A DNA stretch of 64,000 nt from Acorus gramineus (GCA_030737835.1 CM060849.1:15605216-15669215), one strand, 5' to 3'; shown: positions 25,600 to 38,395, numbered from the stretch's first letter. Notes: generated from the sequence alone by a model not told the origin. Made by a program: numbers and translations.

Positions 25600-26470
25600 T
25601 TGTAGAGATTCCGAGTTTTGGGTGGGTTTGTTTTGACTTGGGTGGATTGGGACGGGAACGGAAGGGGAGACCTCTGTTTTGGATCGGTTGCGGGAAGGCA
25701 CTGCGGAAACGTTTTAGTGGGAAAGACGAGGGTTTCGGCATGTGGAGAACGCGTGATTTTGAAGAGGCTATGAAAGGAACCCGTTTGAAGCGGTGGCTTC
25801 TTTGATTCTTCGGGATTTCAATTTGGGGGTTACGTGTTCAAACGATCTTTCCTACGTGGCGTTTTCTAGGTGCAGAACCCCCGCGCCAACCCCGCAAATA
25901 TTATATTATATTAATATTAATATTCATTTTAATTTTAGAGTAGTTAAATTCAGTTAATATTTTTAGCGAGTCCATCGCATGACACGTGGCATCTATTAGT
26001 TTGACTTTCGCAGTGAAACTTGGAACCGAATGGTAAAACTTATCCTACGTTAATCTGAATTAAAAAACGTAAGAAAGTCACTCTGTTAGCTTTTATAAAT
26101 CATAGTTTTTTAATATTATTTGTTTAAAATCTGACGATAAAAAAATGCTACAATAAAACTATTTAATTGCACAGTTACATAAACAACTTCAGACAAACAC
26201 AAAATTTACCTATTCGTGCTACCAAACGCTGTCTTAGACATGCTTATGTCGATATTTTTGAAGTGATGGATTTTACTTTCACAAATGAACTTTTATTGTC
26301 TTTCATGACTTGTTTTTAGATTTTTTTAAATAACAAAGGTAAACACAATTTTATCCATCTTAACCTATTAACCAACGTAAGAATCATATATCTAAATATA
26401 ATTTCTATTTTATGTATGTCTAAACATTATAAAAGCAGATAATATAAGAACTTGTATTGTGTAGAATTAG
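25600..26470. other. Upstream region of CBSX and spacer
   Basis: The first ~250 bp are moderately GC-rich promoter sequence. The plus-strand open frame 25569-25805 here resembles no protein family. The rest is AT-rich spacer with no gene seen. Confidence 0.5.
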
Positions 26471-26477
26471 AAATATT

Positions 26478-27445
26478 CTAGGGTGTGGTTGGAAAAACAA
26501 TTTGAAAAGCAGCTTTTAGTTATTTTATACACGGTGTTTTAGAGTGTAATGATGATAGTTGCTTCATGAAACATAGATTTCGAGGCATGACCATTTGACA
26601 AAATATATTAATGATGATGTATGTAAACTGACCATTTTCGTAACAGCTTTTAGCTTTTAAAGAAGTTAGAAGTCTTGTTAGACGGGGCATAGACAAATTC
26701 AAATTAAACATTATACATGTTCGTTAAAACTTATAAGTTACAGATTATAGCTTTTAGCTTAAAATAAACAGTTATTGCATGTTTATTTAAACTTATTTAA
26801 GCTAAAAACAGTTTAACAAAGTCATAATTTTTAAGTTGGGTTAGGGGTGCTTTTCAGATTATAACTTACAGATTATTTTTTAAAAGAATATGTTGGACAT
26901 TACTACCATTTACTCTATTTACTAAGGACAAGTTTTTTTATCTTCTTTAAATATTTTTTTCATCTTCCAAAATTTTGAGATGGCACATGTAAGATTAAAA
27001 CATTAGATTGTAATTTTTTTTTTCTTGGATAAAATTAAATTTTAGTTAGAATATTTTAGTTGTGTTTTTTTTTATTAATAGAGATCAAGTTCTATATTTT
27101 TGTCTCTTAAGTTCCTTTTTTTTTAATTAATGTGAAATCTAAGATGTCATTAATTTCTTTACATATTATTTAATGTTAATGGATGATGAGTGGTTATCAT
27201 CATTTTATAAGTAAAATCACATTCTCTTATTAAAGAGAAATTAAATTTAACTTCTACTTTTAAAAGATTACAATTACACAACAAAAATGCTATTTTATAG
27301 TTTATTCTAACAAACATCAACAACTTCTTTTACTCGCTTTTCAAAAGCTACAACAAACATATCAACTGCTTATTAGAAAACTTATAATCTATAATCTATT
27401 AGCCATAATTTATAATCTGTAAATTCAAATTATAACAAACATGGC
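26478..27445. mobile_element. Overlapping MITE debris
   Basis: A left end GGGTGTGGTTGGAAAAACAA at about 26480 matches the inverse end of the element near 44575-45118. From about 26715 (ACATGTTCGTTAAAACTTA) to about 27443 (inverse of CCATGTTTGTTATAATTTGA) a second AT-rich inverted-repeat element can be outlined. Both are degraded. Confidence 0.45.
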
Positions 27446-28700
27446 CTTTATAAAGTTATTGCACTTATAATCAAATAAATAATAAAGGAAATAATGAAAT
27501 ATATATCTTTGAAAATAATGGTGGATTTTGGCATATATTATATAATGAATAATGATGAAAACGATTGATTGCAAAACAAACAAATTCATCATTTTTAGAT
27601 ATTCATAAGATATATGAGGTGATATCAATATTTTATACATATGCACATTCATAAAAAATAAAGAAACGATATTATAAATAGAGAAATGATAAAATACTAG
27701 ACAAATATGAAATACATGAGATAATCACATAAAAAAAAAATCATAAAAATAAAAAAAGTAGAAGAGTAAAGAGTTTTTCGAGGAAAAGTTCTTTGCAAAG
27801 ATTATCACTACAATAAATAAGATTTGTCTTGTGGACAAAGTTTCTTGCAAAATGTAACATTCATAATAAAAAGTCCATGAAAATCCCACCAATTTAAGAT
27901 GATTTTAAAATAACTTTTTGTTTTATATTTTTCTCTTTAAAATTTACAAACATTTATCATTTATGAAAGAAAATCTTCACAAATTCTATTAGAATTGAAT
28001 AACACATAATAATATGTCTATAATAAGGAGTCTCAATTGAATAACACAAATTTATAAACGTTTAACTTTTTGTGTATGAACTAATAATGTCATGATTGAA
28101 CAACACATGATTTATAAATCTACGGACATGGATTTTTTGTCCATGAAAATCCCAATTCACTACCTCATATAATTTAACATTTATAATGAGTTTTGATCAC
28201 CTGATAGAAAATTTAACTATCACTTTTTAATAAAGGTGATATTACTTTTGTGATGGATCATCACCTTCCTCGTAAAATTGATTAATTTTTTCTTGTTAGT
28301 AGATCATTTATTTTTTTAGTGATGTTATACTTAGTTTTTTTTTTCAGTCCAAAATGAAGTCTTATATATCTCTTTAGAAATCCAACAAAACATATACCTT
28401 GTTAAACATTGTATATACCTCATTAAATATTTTTTTACACTTACTAAAAATAGATTCATTCAATTCAAAATGCAGAAAGATACATTTTTTTATCAAAGCA
28501 TATACTTCATTAGATGATGTTTATTATTTAAAAACAACATGTTTAGTCAGAATTTTGATTGATGAAACAGATTGAGTCTAACATTTTTCCTTACTTTTAT
28601 AATTCAGGTTTTGTTCAGTCTTAAACTAAACATAAAAAAATCATACAAATGTTATTCTATTGTTTATTCCACTTTGTATTCCAAAACCAAACAGAACCCT
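27446..28700. other. Intergenic upstream of the NYN gene
   Basis: AT-rich, no gene. A family C copy in reverse orientation occupies about 28320-28590. Confidence 0.5.
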
Positions 28701-28736
28701 TGAACATCAAGATTCCCATTCACCCCTTCAGATAGT

Positions 28737-28807
28737 TGTGTGTGTGTGTGTGTGTTTTTTTTGTGTACAATTCAGATAGTGCTAGTGCTAGTGCTAGTGC
28801 TCGTGCT
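28737..28807. repeat. (TG)n tract and GTGCTA hexamer repeat in the NYN 5' region
   Basis: An uninterrupted TG run (about 28737-28755) is followed at 28779-28807 by four to five tandem GTGCTA/GTGCTC hexamers. Both lie in the leader or proximal promoter of the NYN gene, and they explain the repetitive N-terminus of the longest open frame. Confidence 0.85.
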
Positions 28808-28934
28808 CTTCAATACCCACATCATCTCCATATATTCCAGAGAGATGCCATTCCCCTTTACTGTGAAATTCTCACATACATCCATTTTTAGCCTCACAAT
28901 TCCACACTTCAGCGAGGTAACAAAAAAGAAAAAA

Positions 28935-30218
28935 ATGAATCTCCTCTGCAAACCAGTGACCCCCTCTCACCTCCCCAATCCCCACCACCCTCTCCCCACC
29001 CAATCCTTCTCCCCACCCAAACCCACCCTCCATTTCTACTCCCCAAACCCCCCAATCCATCCCCTCCGATGGACTCTCCGCCCCACCCCCGCCTCCTCCT
29101 CCGCCTCCTCCGCCGCACCCGAAGACGTCGACATGGTTCGCGGCGCCGACGGCGTCTACTCGGCCAAACCCAAGAAGGTGGTCGTCCTCTGGGACCTCGA
29201 CAACAAGCCCCCCCGCGGCCCCCCCTACGACGCCGCCCTCTCCCTCCGCCGCCTCGCCTCCTCCTTCGGCGAGGTTCTCTCCATCTCCGCCTACGCCAAC
29301 CGCCACGCCTTCGTCCACCTCCCCCAGTGGGTCATCGACTCCCGACGCGACCGCCGCACCCTCGACGTCCTCGAACGGAAGAGCGCCGTCTCCCCTCCCC
29401 CCGGAGCCTACGCCTGCGGCGTCTGCGGCCGTAAGTGCCGCACCCACCTCGAGCTCAAGCGCCACTTCAAGCAGCTCCACGAGCGCGAGCGGCTCAAGAA
29501 GCTCGGGCGGATGCGGTCGCTCAAGGGGAAGAAGAGGCAGAAGTACAAGGAGAGGTTCGTGTCGGGGAACACCAAGTACGAGGAGGCGGCGCGGGAGATA
29601 CTCACGCCGAAGGTCGGGTATGGCTTGGCGTCTGAGCTGAGGCGGGCGGGGGTCTTCGTGAAGACGGTGGAGGACAAGCCGCAGGCGGCGGACTCCGCGC
29701 TCAAGAGGCAGGTGAGGCATTCGGTCGCGCGGGGCGTGGATTGGTTGTTCCTCGTGTCAGACGATTCGGATTTTTCGGAGACGCTGAGGAGGGTGAGGGA
29801 GTTTCGAATGCGGACGGTGGTGGTCGGGGACGGGCGCGGGGCGCTTGGGAACTGCGCGGACTTGTGGGTGCCTTGGGAAGGGGTGGAGAGTGGGGAAGTT
29901 GGTGGGGAGGTGTTGATGGAAATTGAGAGGGGTGGGACTGGTTTTGGTGCAGAGGAGGCTCTATTTTCGGGGGCGGAGTTTGACGAATGTGGGGGGCGCG
30001 AATTGGATCGCGTTGTCGATGAGATTGTGATGAAGAGTGTGGGTTGTGCGGGGGGTGTTCGGGTTTCGGCGTTCGAGGAGGAGGAGGGGTTGGGAGAGAG
30101 AGGTGGTGGTGGTGGTTATGCAATGCCAGGGTCGTTTATGCTTAGCGAGGATTTGTTTTGGGAGAGCGATGAGGAGGATGATTACTATGATGATGATGAT
30201 GATGATGATGTACTTTGA
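28935..30218 (+). CDS. NYN-domain nuclease-like protein with inserted C2H2 zinc finger
   Basis: One uninterrupted 427-residue frame. The frame is open up to 28740, but the extra upstream residues derive from (TG)n and hexamer repeats, so the ATG at 28935 is chosen; the ATG at 28845 is an alternative. Residues 1-60 (Pro/Ser/His-rich, no acidic residue) fit a plastid transit peptide. The NYN (PIN-like RNase) fold starts at 82-90 with VVVLWDLDN (D87, D89), then ISAYANRHAF. It is interrupted by residues ~140-215 with a C2H2 finger (C161-x2-C164-x12-H177-x4-H182) and a Lys/Arg-rich stretch. It resumes with LRRAGVFV, D253, then FLVSDDSDF (D276, D277, D279) and TVVVGDG. The acidic positions expected for a Mg-dependent nuclease are present. 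A Gly/Glu-rich tail ends in an Asp run (419-425). The role is likely RNA or nucleic-acid processing; targets are unknown. Confidence 0.88.
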   Translation: MNLLCKPVTPSHLPNPHHPLPTQSFSPPKPTLHFYSPNPPIHPLRWTLRPTPASSSASSAAPEDVDMVRGADGVYSAKPKKVVVLWDLDNKPPRGPPYDAALSLRRLASSFGEVLSISAYANRHAFVHLPQWVIDSRRDRRTLDVLERKSAVSPPPGAYACGVCGRKCRTHLELKRHFKQLHERERLKKLGRMRSLKGKKRQKYKERFVSGNTKYEEAAREILTPKVGYGLASELRRAGVFVKTVEDKPQAADSALKRQVRHSVARGVDWLFLVSDDSDFSETLRRVREFRMRTVVVGDGRGALGNCADLWVPWEGVESGEVGGEVLMEIERGGTGFGAEEALFSGAEFDECGGRELDRVVDEIVMKSVGCAGGVRVSAFEEEEGLGERGGGGGYAMPGSFMLSEDLFWESDEEDDYYDDDDDDDVL

Positions 30219-32090
30219 TTGGTAAGAGATTCTTGTCTTGATTGAATTGGGGTATTTGCATTGTTGTACATATGTAGCATTGGTTCTGTTATTTTTTTTT
30301 TATATTGTGCTTATGTCTTTTGTGGACTTTTATTCTATCTTGATTTGGTGGGATTGACAAAGGTCTAGCTCCAATTCAGGCTTGCAGCATTCATTATATA
30401 CGTCTTATATTTATCCAAAAACTGTATACATGTACAGTCTCAGGTAGCATTTGGAAATACATTTAGATGATTTTACTTTTGTGGGAATCATAACCAAATT
30501 GTGGTTTTAGACATCACATAATAGTCAAGCTTTTGAAGAAAGAAAGAAAAAAGAAAAAAAGAAAAAGCTTTCTGTTATAATCAATGAAATAAGTGATCTT
30601 TTCCAAAATCTAAGAAAAGATTAGTATAGCAAATGGTTCAAGAGTGCTTCCAGGGAATCTAATTTCAAAAGCTACTTTAAGTGGAAAAACTCATTTTCAA
30701 ACCTGTTTCCAAACATTTAGTATAGCAAACGGTGATTTCACTGTGCATCTTTGTGTGTGTTATAATGTAATATAAGATGAACTATCAAATTCTTATTGAA
30801 ACTCTGAATTTGATCCCTACTTCAACTGCATTTGTCCCGTTGGCTTCTGCTTGTTTCCTGTCAAATACAGTACCACAAAAGAAACTGTCTCAGCCACTAA
30901 TGCTGTTTCGGTCTATGTTCTTGAATGCATTGAACCAAACACATCTACCAAGTAAACTGTATGTGCTTCAATGGATGAGAATTCAATCTTGGCAAGAAGT
31001 GACCATCAACATTTGCAGTGCTGTGCGAGGGAGGAGGAAATTCAATATGTAAATATCAATTGAACAACCTTGTATTTATGTATAACATTGTTCTTCTATT
31101 GTGATTGTCTGATTGTTGGCTTTGGCCAACTGCATGTTGGAATCAGTACTGGCTCTCTTGTCAGGAAAAGATAGACAGAATGTGATTTTACACACATCAT
31201 GATATGTTCATCTTCAATGCCTATTTTTCTCACAGTAGAATTGTAGTTATAGATCTGTGCATTTAATTGTGCAATCACATTTAGTGCAGGACATTTAAAT
31301 TGATTTCTCACAAGTACCATATATCACAGTGGATTCAACATTGTTGAAAGAAAGAAAAAATCTGCTCACTTGTGAGCTTGTTTGGTGACCTCTTTCAGAA
31401 ATTCAGGATAAAGATAAACTAATGAGTTTAGCTCTTCTTAAATCACTTTGATTGGTTGAATTCCTTATACCTCGATTTTGAAAGTGTATTTGGTTAATTT
31501 ATAACTTTAAACATGGTGGACACATGAAAATGATATAGATATAAAGATGAGGTTTATTCGGAGGACTACTAGTATTATCAAATTGAAAGGTCTCTGTATA
31601 AACCATCATCTAACATTGGTCTATGATTCTAAGCCTATAATTGTACAGGCAATCTTAAATCATGAAAAAATTATGCCAAGGTGGTTCTTGTTTATATCTA
31701 TGAATTAACAGATAAGATTGTAAAAAAAAACCAATAAATTTTCATTTTTACAAATCAAGAGGTGTTCCTGTTGGCTGTGGGTGCCTACTGTGCTGATATA
31801 GGAAAATTTTCATTTTCACAATCATGCATGTGTGAAGACTGTATTTGGCTTTGATTAATTAAATAGAATGATAATTTTATGGTCTGTTATTCTCAGTATA
31901 AGCAAATTTAATTGGACCATTTAACTTGGGTATCAAAAAAAAAAAAAAACTCACTAAGGTGGGTGTTTTAATAAGATGGAAAAATAATATTTGCAAACAT
32001 ATAATTACAATTTGTTATGGTAGAATTTCCTAAGGGATAATTTAGATTGTAGTGTCACTTAAATTTAAGAATAAAATAACATATATAAAA
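30219..32090. other. 3' flank of the NYN gene and spacer
   Basis: The stretch begins with the 3' untranslated region of the NYN gene. The open frame at 30777-31052 (91 residues) matches nothing I recognise and has ordinary spacer composition. No other gene was seen. Confidence 0.5.
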
Positions 32091-32095
32091 TAAAA

Positions 32096-34260
32096 GGATT
32101 AAATGCATTTCCATCCCTATAAACATTAAAAATCTCATATAAATCCTTATTAAAGTTAGGCTAGACATATAGGTCCTTGAAATTATAAAAAAAACCCAAA
32201 TAATCTCTGCCATTAACACCTGTTAACCCTGACTCAATCTGTCCTAATTAAACTTAACTCAACCTATGAAATGCCTCTTCTCTCTCTCTCCTCCATCTCA
32301 CACACAAGTCAGACCTCTTCGACTCCAACGTTGCCCATTTCCGCGGCCATCCACCGTCTCCGTCGACCACACCGCGACCGTCCACGTCTCTGTTGACCAC
32401 GCCGCCGCCGTCCATCGTCTCCGTCGACCACACGGCAACCGCCCATCGTCTCCATCGGCCACGCCGTGACCATCCACCGCTTCATCACAAGTTTTTTTTA
32501 CTGGATCTGTTTAAACTTTTTTCTAATAGGGTTCATTTGAATAGCTGTGGAGAGTTTTAGGCATTTGTTTTAATTAATTGGGCATTGTTTTGAATTGGAT
32601 TTCATTTGCTGGCTGAATTGATCTGGGCATTCTTTTGAAATGGACTTTTGTTTGCTGCATATTAATGAACTATCTAATGATCTCTTATGGTGTTATCACT
32701 TTCAAGCACCATATCATTTACGTTTTCATCAAATGCTTAAATGAATTATACCTGGTTATTCGATTTTTTTTTTACTTGTACATTGGGTGGAAACTGTGTA
32801 AAATATTGACTTGTTATATAGAAGATGAGGATTTGGTGGAGCAATGGGGTGAGGGAGAGGAGGCAGGCCCGGCCGTGGGTGTAGGCCCAGTAGGCGGCTG
32901 CCTAGGGTTCCACCCAGAAAAGGTCCCCCAAGCTTAAATGTAACAGCTACTAAACATGTTTTATGGGTCTCAATATATCCTGGCCCATTAGCTATTTGAA
33001 TCTATCCAAGGCATCAAATGGAAAGGAAAAAAAACTGAAATCAATTACACCTATTCAATGACTATTAATATTTATACATAATTAAAATTTTAAAATCTCT
33101 TTTAGAAAGCTGAATAGTCATCCTCTTTAATTAGCCTAATATTTTTTTTTCTCCTTTAATTGATCTCTCTCTCAGTCTCTCATAATCTCACGGTCTCTAC
33201 CTCTCATAATCTCTGAGTCTCTCTCTCTCATAATCTATGTCAAAGAATTAAATTAAAAAGATTTTATAATAAATTGATCTCCATTATAAGGTAAGTAGCC
33301 CCCGTTTTGTTCATTTATTTATTTTTCTTGGATATATATTTTTTAAAAAATTATATTAACATATTCTTGTTAAGTAACGATGATATTAAAATGTTTGACA
33401 TAAAAATCTTATTTTTTGAGGTGACTGAAAATCACAAATTAAAAAAAAAACAAATTACTCACTCATGTTCTTTAATTAAAGAGGGGACGAAAAAAAAAAA
33501 TGGTCATTGAGGTGTAACTTATTTTTTAATATTTTTTTAAGACTTCTAATGAAAATATTATTCTAGGTGTAAATGGGATTATAAGTATGTGCTTGTAATT
33601 TTTTTAATATAATTGTTCTAAGATGGATTTTTAAATAACCATACGTTAGTTGAATTATAAAATGAAACTGATGAGAACATGTATTTAATTTTACACTCTT
33701 CTAGTTGATTAATGAAAAATAAAAATTTATTGGGTCATTTTTAAACAAGATGATTTTCTTTATTTTTTATTTTTTATTTTTTTATAGGGTCCCATTTTAA
33801 AAAATCGTCTAGGGCCCCATCTAAGGCCAGGCTGGTGGAGGAGGGAAGACCAGGCTGGTGGGGGCAATGAGGTTGGGAGGGGAGGAGGTGGAGGTCGGGG
33901 GAGGCGTAGGTGGGAAGATGGGGAACGGCCGCCGGGGTTGAGGTCTTCACGTGAGGAGGTGTGACTGAAAATGAAGATGGAAGAAGTAACATAGAAATAT
34001 CTCAAAGATAACTTTGTCTTTTTTATGTATTGATATGTCTTTTTTATTGTTTGTAGGGACTAATATGGTTACAAAGCTTTGTAAAGGTGGAATATTTTAT
34101 GAATATTAACTCATGGATGGAAATTGGGATGAAAATTTAATTGATGGATGATTTTTAGACTTATTTATGTTTTTGAGGGCGTATACGATCTGTTTCAATT
34201 TTGATAATGATTTATATGAAATTTTCAATATTTATGGGGATTTAAATGTTTTTAACCCTA
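32096..34260. mobile_element. Inverted-repeat element (~2.2 kb) with GC-rich core and nested insertion
   Basis: The left end (AGGATTAAATGCATTTCCAT, then AAAAATCTCATATAAATCC) pairs with the right end (inverse of TAGGGTTAAAAACATTTAAA, then AAAATTTCATATAAATCA). Inside, 32266-32480 is a GC-rich block of repeated CCGTC-TCCGTCGACCAC motifs unlike the surrounding AT-rich DNA. A second element is nested at 32857-33835. The flanking duplication is unclear because both flanks are A-rich. No transposase frame is present. Confidence 0.55.
32857..33835. mobile_element. Nested element with CAGGCC(C)GGCC-type ends
   Basis: Left end CAGGCCCGGCCGTGG, then AGGCGGCTGCCTAGGGTTCC. Right end, reverse-complemented, is CAGCCTGGCCTTAGATGGGG, then GGGCCCTAGACGATTTT. 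This pair of ends is widespread in plant genomes and is usually placed near hAT-type elements. The interior is AT-rich and non-coding. Confidence 0.5.
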
Positions 34261-34264
34261 TAAA

Positions 34265-35540
34265 AAAATTACTCAACTTGGGTGTGTGGATAAAAACAAT
34301 ATACACTGTCTAGAAAATGGATAGTATTATGTACAATTTTTTTTTGTAGCCTAATTATAGACTACATGTGTTTTGAATTTAAAATCCAATATATCTCATG
34401 TAATAATGTATATGTTTTTATAAAAAATATAACATATATTTCAATAAATTGTATTGATGTATTTATAGAAAATGTGAAAAATTTCTATCGAAGTATATAA
34501 CTCGTTAATGTGAGTATGCTCACGTGATTTTCTATAAATGTATATGAGATTAAAATTGTGATTGGAAAATAAACTGTGGGTAACAACACTCCTAAAAAAT
34601 GGGATTAATCCTAATAAAGAAATTAAGATATAAGGTGCAAACCCCATCCCACTTGTCTAAGCTATTCTAAGGTCATGGTAAACACTTGAACTCTTTAAAC
34701 AAACGCATGAGATAGGAGTCTCATGGATATGAGCTTAGATCAAATTAACTCTAAGCCCGTGTTTGGAATTGGGGGTGGAAGAGATGAAGATAAGGTAGAA
34801 TAATGATAAAATGGGTGTTTAGATGACTGAAATAAATGAGAATTTGTATGTCAAAATTAACTAATATAAAGTGGTATAATTATTTCTGCTACTCTCTGGA
34901 ATTAAATTATTTCAGGTTATTCAATCCATTTGAATATGTGGACCCCACTATCAAATCAATTATCGTCACCTCCTATAAAGCAGGGGTCCTACATGTTAAA
35001 TCATTTTTTCATCTTTTATAAATGTTTATTCATATCTTAATTATATTTTATCTATAATTTATCCATGGTCAATCAAATAACAAAAATTTTATTATGTGTT
35101 GAAAGAAAGCTACTGATGCAAGGATCCCTTAACTGCAAAAGTATGCATCAAGACCAATTCTATGTGAGAATGTATGTGCCAGATACATGTGTTAGCTATG
35201 TAGTGGAAAATTGAGGCCAATAGCCAGTAGGGAGACATTTATAGGGACAACTGCATCTTTGAGGAAGTTCAAAAAGTGACCAGCTGATGTTTCATGTGGG
35301 CTACATATGAGTTTCACATAAGGGCTAACATGACGGTTTAGCACAACTGAGATTTTGCTGGAATCAGATATGCACAATTGGGATTCTAAAAACAATCAAT
35401 GACCCAAAATTTGATAAAAAGAATAGGAAGACAAACTAATAAGAGAAAGAAAACTAATCCACCCAAAATTGATAAACACACTTTCCAAAAGTGATGAATG
35501 GCATGTCCTTCATTAGTTAAAAAAAAAGTGGTAAAAAATG
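34265..35540. other. Intergenic with MITE fragments
   Basis: Holds a family C copy (34310-34600) and, at 34755-35100, an element starting CGTGTTTGGAATTGGGGGTG with sequence in common with 61080-61440. No gene seen. Confidence 0.5.
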
Positions 35541-35548
35541 GGATACGA

Positions 35549-36065
35549 GGGAAAAATCCATATACAACCCCCCCCCCCCCCTTAAAGTGTCCGAAGTCCG
35601 TATAACCCCCTGAATTTTTTAAACACCCTGATAACATATATGTAAATTCAAATAATTATTTGAGTTAAATTTTTGTTGACAAATGATGAAAATTCTGTGT
35701 GGTTAATCTTGATTGAAAAACACAGTATATACCCAAAACCACAAAAAATGTGTTCAAAAAATGAAAAATCCTCTATATATAACAATTTTTCCATCCAGAT
35801 AGGATTTTATAATATATTTGGATATGTAAAATCATCATTTATAGATAGTTTTTTCACATCTTTAACACATTATAAGAAATTTTTGATATCCTGTGTTTTC
35901 AGTCAAGGTTAATTAAACTTAGTATTGTCAAAATATTTCTCATTTATCAGTAAAATTTTAAATCAATGGACTATTTAAATGTACAAAAGTGCTTTCAAAG
36001 GATTATATAAACTTCACGTTATATTGATTTTAAGCAGTTTACATGGTTTTATTTGAATTTTTTCC
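35549..36065. mobile_element. Long inverted-repeat MITE, family A copy 3
   Basis: Starts GGAAAAATCCATATACAACC with a C14 run (35568-35581) and ends in the inverse GTTTTATTTGAATTTTTCC. Inner blocks such as TTTTTGTTGACAAATGATGA and AGATAGGATTTTATAATATA match copies 1 and 2 in order. Confidence 0.7.
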
Positions 36066-36069
36066 TTTA

Positions 36070-38395
36070 TATGAAAAGATACACAATTTTTTATATGTGA
36101 AATCTCATTTAATTCTTATGTTTTTTTTTTTTTTTTGAATTTGAAAAAGATAACACAATTTTTTACGTGAATTTTTCATTGACTGAATCATTCTGAATTG
36201 ACTGTCGAAATCATTGAAGCAAACACCTCCAACAAATCTGCAATACGGATAACTAGATCTCACCGTCACAAATCTTTAACCACTACGTTAATAATTATTA
36301 ATTATTAAAGTACAACACCTGACTTAAATAAGCGCAACTGACAAAATTTGTCATAATCTTTTTTTTGGTTATATTGTCAGATCAATGAACATGATGATTG
36401 TAGCTAAGGGACCAAGGACTATTGGGGGTCCCTTGATATTTTCAAAGGGCTCAGTGGTGGTGGTCCATGCTCAACATATACTCCTATCCACAACTACATG
36501 GTTAAACAATCTTTTTATTAGTAGACATTTAAGTGTTAGTTATTTAAATATCATCTTTTATAAATAAACAAATACAATTTATTAAAATATATATTTTAAT
36601 TTTTAAAAAAATAATATGAATTAGGGTTGAAAAAATTATTATACCTAACATTTTTCATTTAAAATTCTAATGAATAGATGTGCATAAGTATAAATTATTG
36701 TAACTTGACTAATAAAACTCTTGATAAGGTTACTTCCTGAGGCTAATAATATTATATTGATCTTTGGATTTGATTAATGAAGATTAACAAAAGAAAGGAG
36801 TGAAACCACAATGACAAATAATATAAATGTCCAACATTTTTATTCTTGAAAATATTGAAAAGTGTGCTGTATATACGACTGTAAAACTTACTAAGTTTAT
36901 ATGTGTTGAATCAGAATTATGAATAACAAATTGTGTTGAAGAAAAAATGAACAAGTAACAATCAAATGAAAAATTATCCAATTCATATTTATTTCGAAAT
37001 AACCATTTTATGTATGGATAAGCTATCCATGAACCAAACGAGTGGTAATTGTACAAGGATAAAAGGAAGAATTGTCTAGCTGTACATATGTTTTGTTTTC
37101 CATCAAAACTAGAATTGTAAACCACTGGAAGAGGTTGGATTCATTGCATCAGTTCCACAAAGGGACCATCATTAGGTTGTGTCTAGAATCAGGGAATTGG
37201 GAGATATTAGAATTGCAATTTTTATAATTATTACTAGTTCTCTTTTTCGGATTTGAATTTTTAATTAGGAGTGATGAAATGGATTTCCTAACTATTCAAT
37301 TCATATCAAAATAGATGGTCTTTACAATTCCAATCAAATCTCATATTAATTGAAATTTTAAAATTTCATTTAATTAAAAGCCAAGGTTATCCCAGTCTAG
37401 AGCTAAAAATTAAATAAGGGACGTCGTAGCTATACAATTTTGTTTTCCCAATGGAATATGAACATTTTGTTGGTTTTTATCCCACCATTAATTGTAATCA
37501 CACTACAGATATTTTTCATTTCATGCATTTGATAAGCCATGAAATAAGACTACAAAGAAATATATTTTCAGAAGATGTATATGATCTAAAAATCAGATTA
37601 AGTACATATAGTATCGGTTGCAGAGAAATTACTGAAAAGAGAAAATTAAAATTTTCTTCAACTCAGTCTTCTAAACACTTTTTTTTGAAAATTTATCATT
37701 TATATTAATTTACCTTTTTTTATAAATTTAATAATTAAAAGTCATAATAATAATCTTTATTATTTATAGCCGAATTTCAAATTTTTAAGATCTTGTTTTG
37801 AATACATAAAGATTCTAGAGGAAATAAAGGTGAAGCTAGTAATATGTAAATTGAAGGAAATGATAAATTTTCATATCAGAACATGTTGATGAGATTTTCA
37901 ATAGTATTTGGAATATGGATGGACGACATGTGTTCATCAAAACATAAAAAAAAATTTCATTAATAAAAAAATTATTGATAGAAATTTTATTAATGCATTT
38001 TGATGGTCACGTATCACTCATTCAGACACGTGACACATCCTGATGGAAATCCATCAATACGCATTGATGTGAAAATTTTTTCAAGGAGCTTGTACGTAGT
38101 GGGATTTACAAATCTCTCATTAACGACAGAGGGAGGCGTTTGCATGATCATTGATGGATGAAGATGAAACATTTCCTAGATATGAGATCTCTATCCCAAA
38201 GTACGAACAACTTAAATTCCAGTAATTATACCAGGACTGCAATCATGGAAGGATGATAGTTCAAGTCTACAAAGAAGCAAGAGTTGTACAAACTGTCGAC
38301 ACAACTATTTCATTAAGACCAAAGCACAAGAAGTTGCTTTTATCCATGGTTTGTGGATGCTGATGTAGGAGAGGATAAGTACATACCCCATTATG
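36070..38395. other. Intergenic, nothing recognised
   Basis: AT-rich, no gene. Open frames at 36784-37125 and 37451-37708 have no recognisable product. Confidence 0.5.

Noticed and set aside
25281-25605. Plus-strand frames across CBSX exon 1 and its promoter
   Set aside because: Antisense to a well-supported exon, with no similarity to any family.
28872-29720. Long open frames antisense to, or in other frames of, the NYN gene (also 29069-29434, 29408-29704 and 29701-30123)
   Set aside because: They arise from the very high GC content, which removes stops in all frames. Their translations are low-complexity Arg/Pro/Gly and no domain is seen.
30777-31052. 91-residue frame downstream of the NYN gene
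   Set aside because: No recognisable motif, spacer-like composition, and it probably lies in or after the 3' untranslated region.
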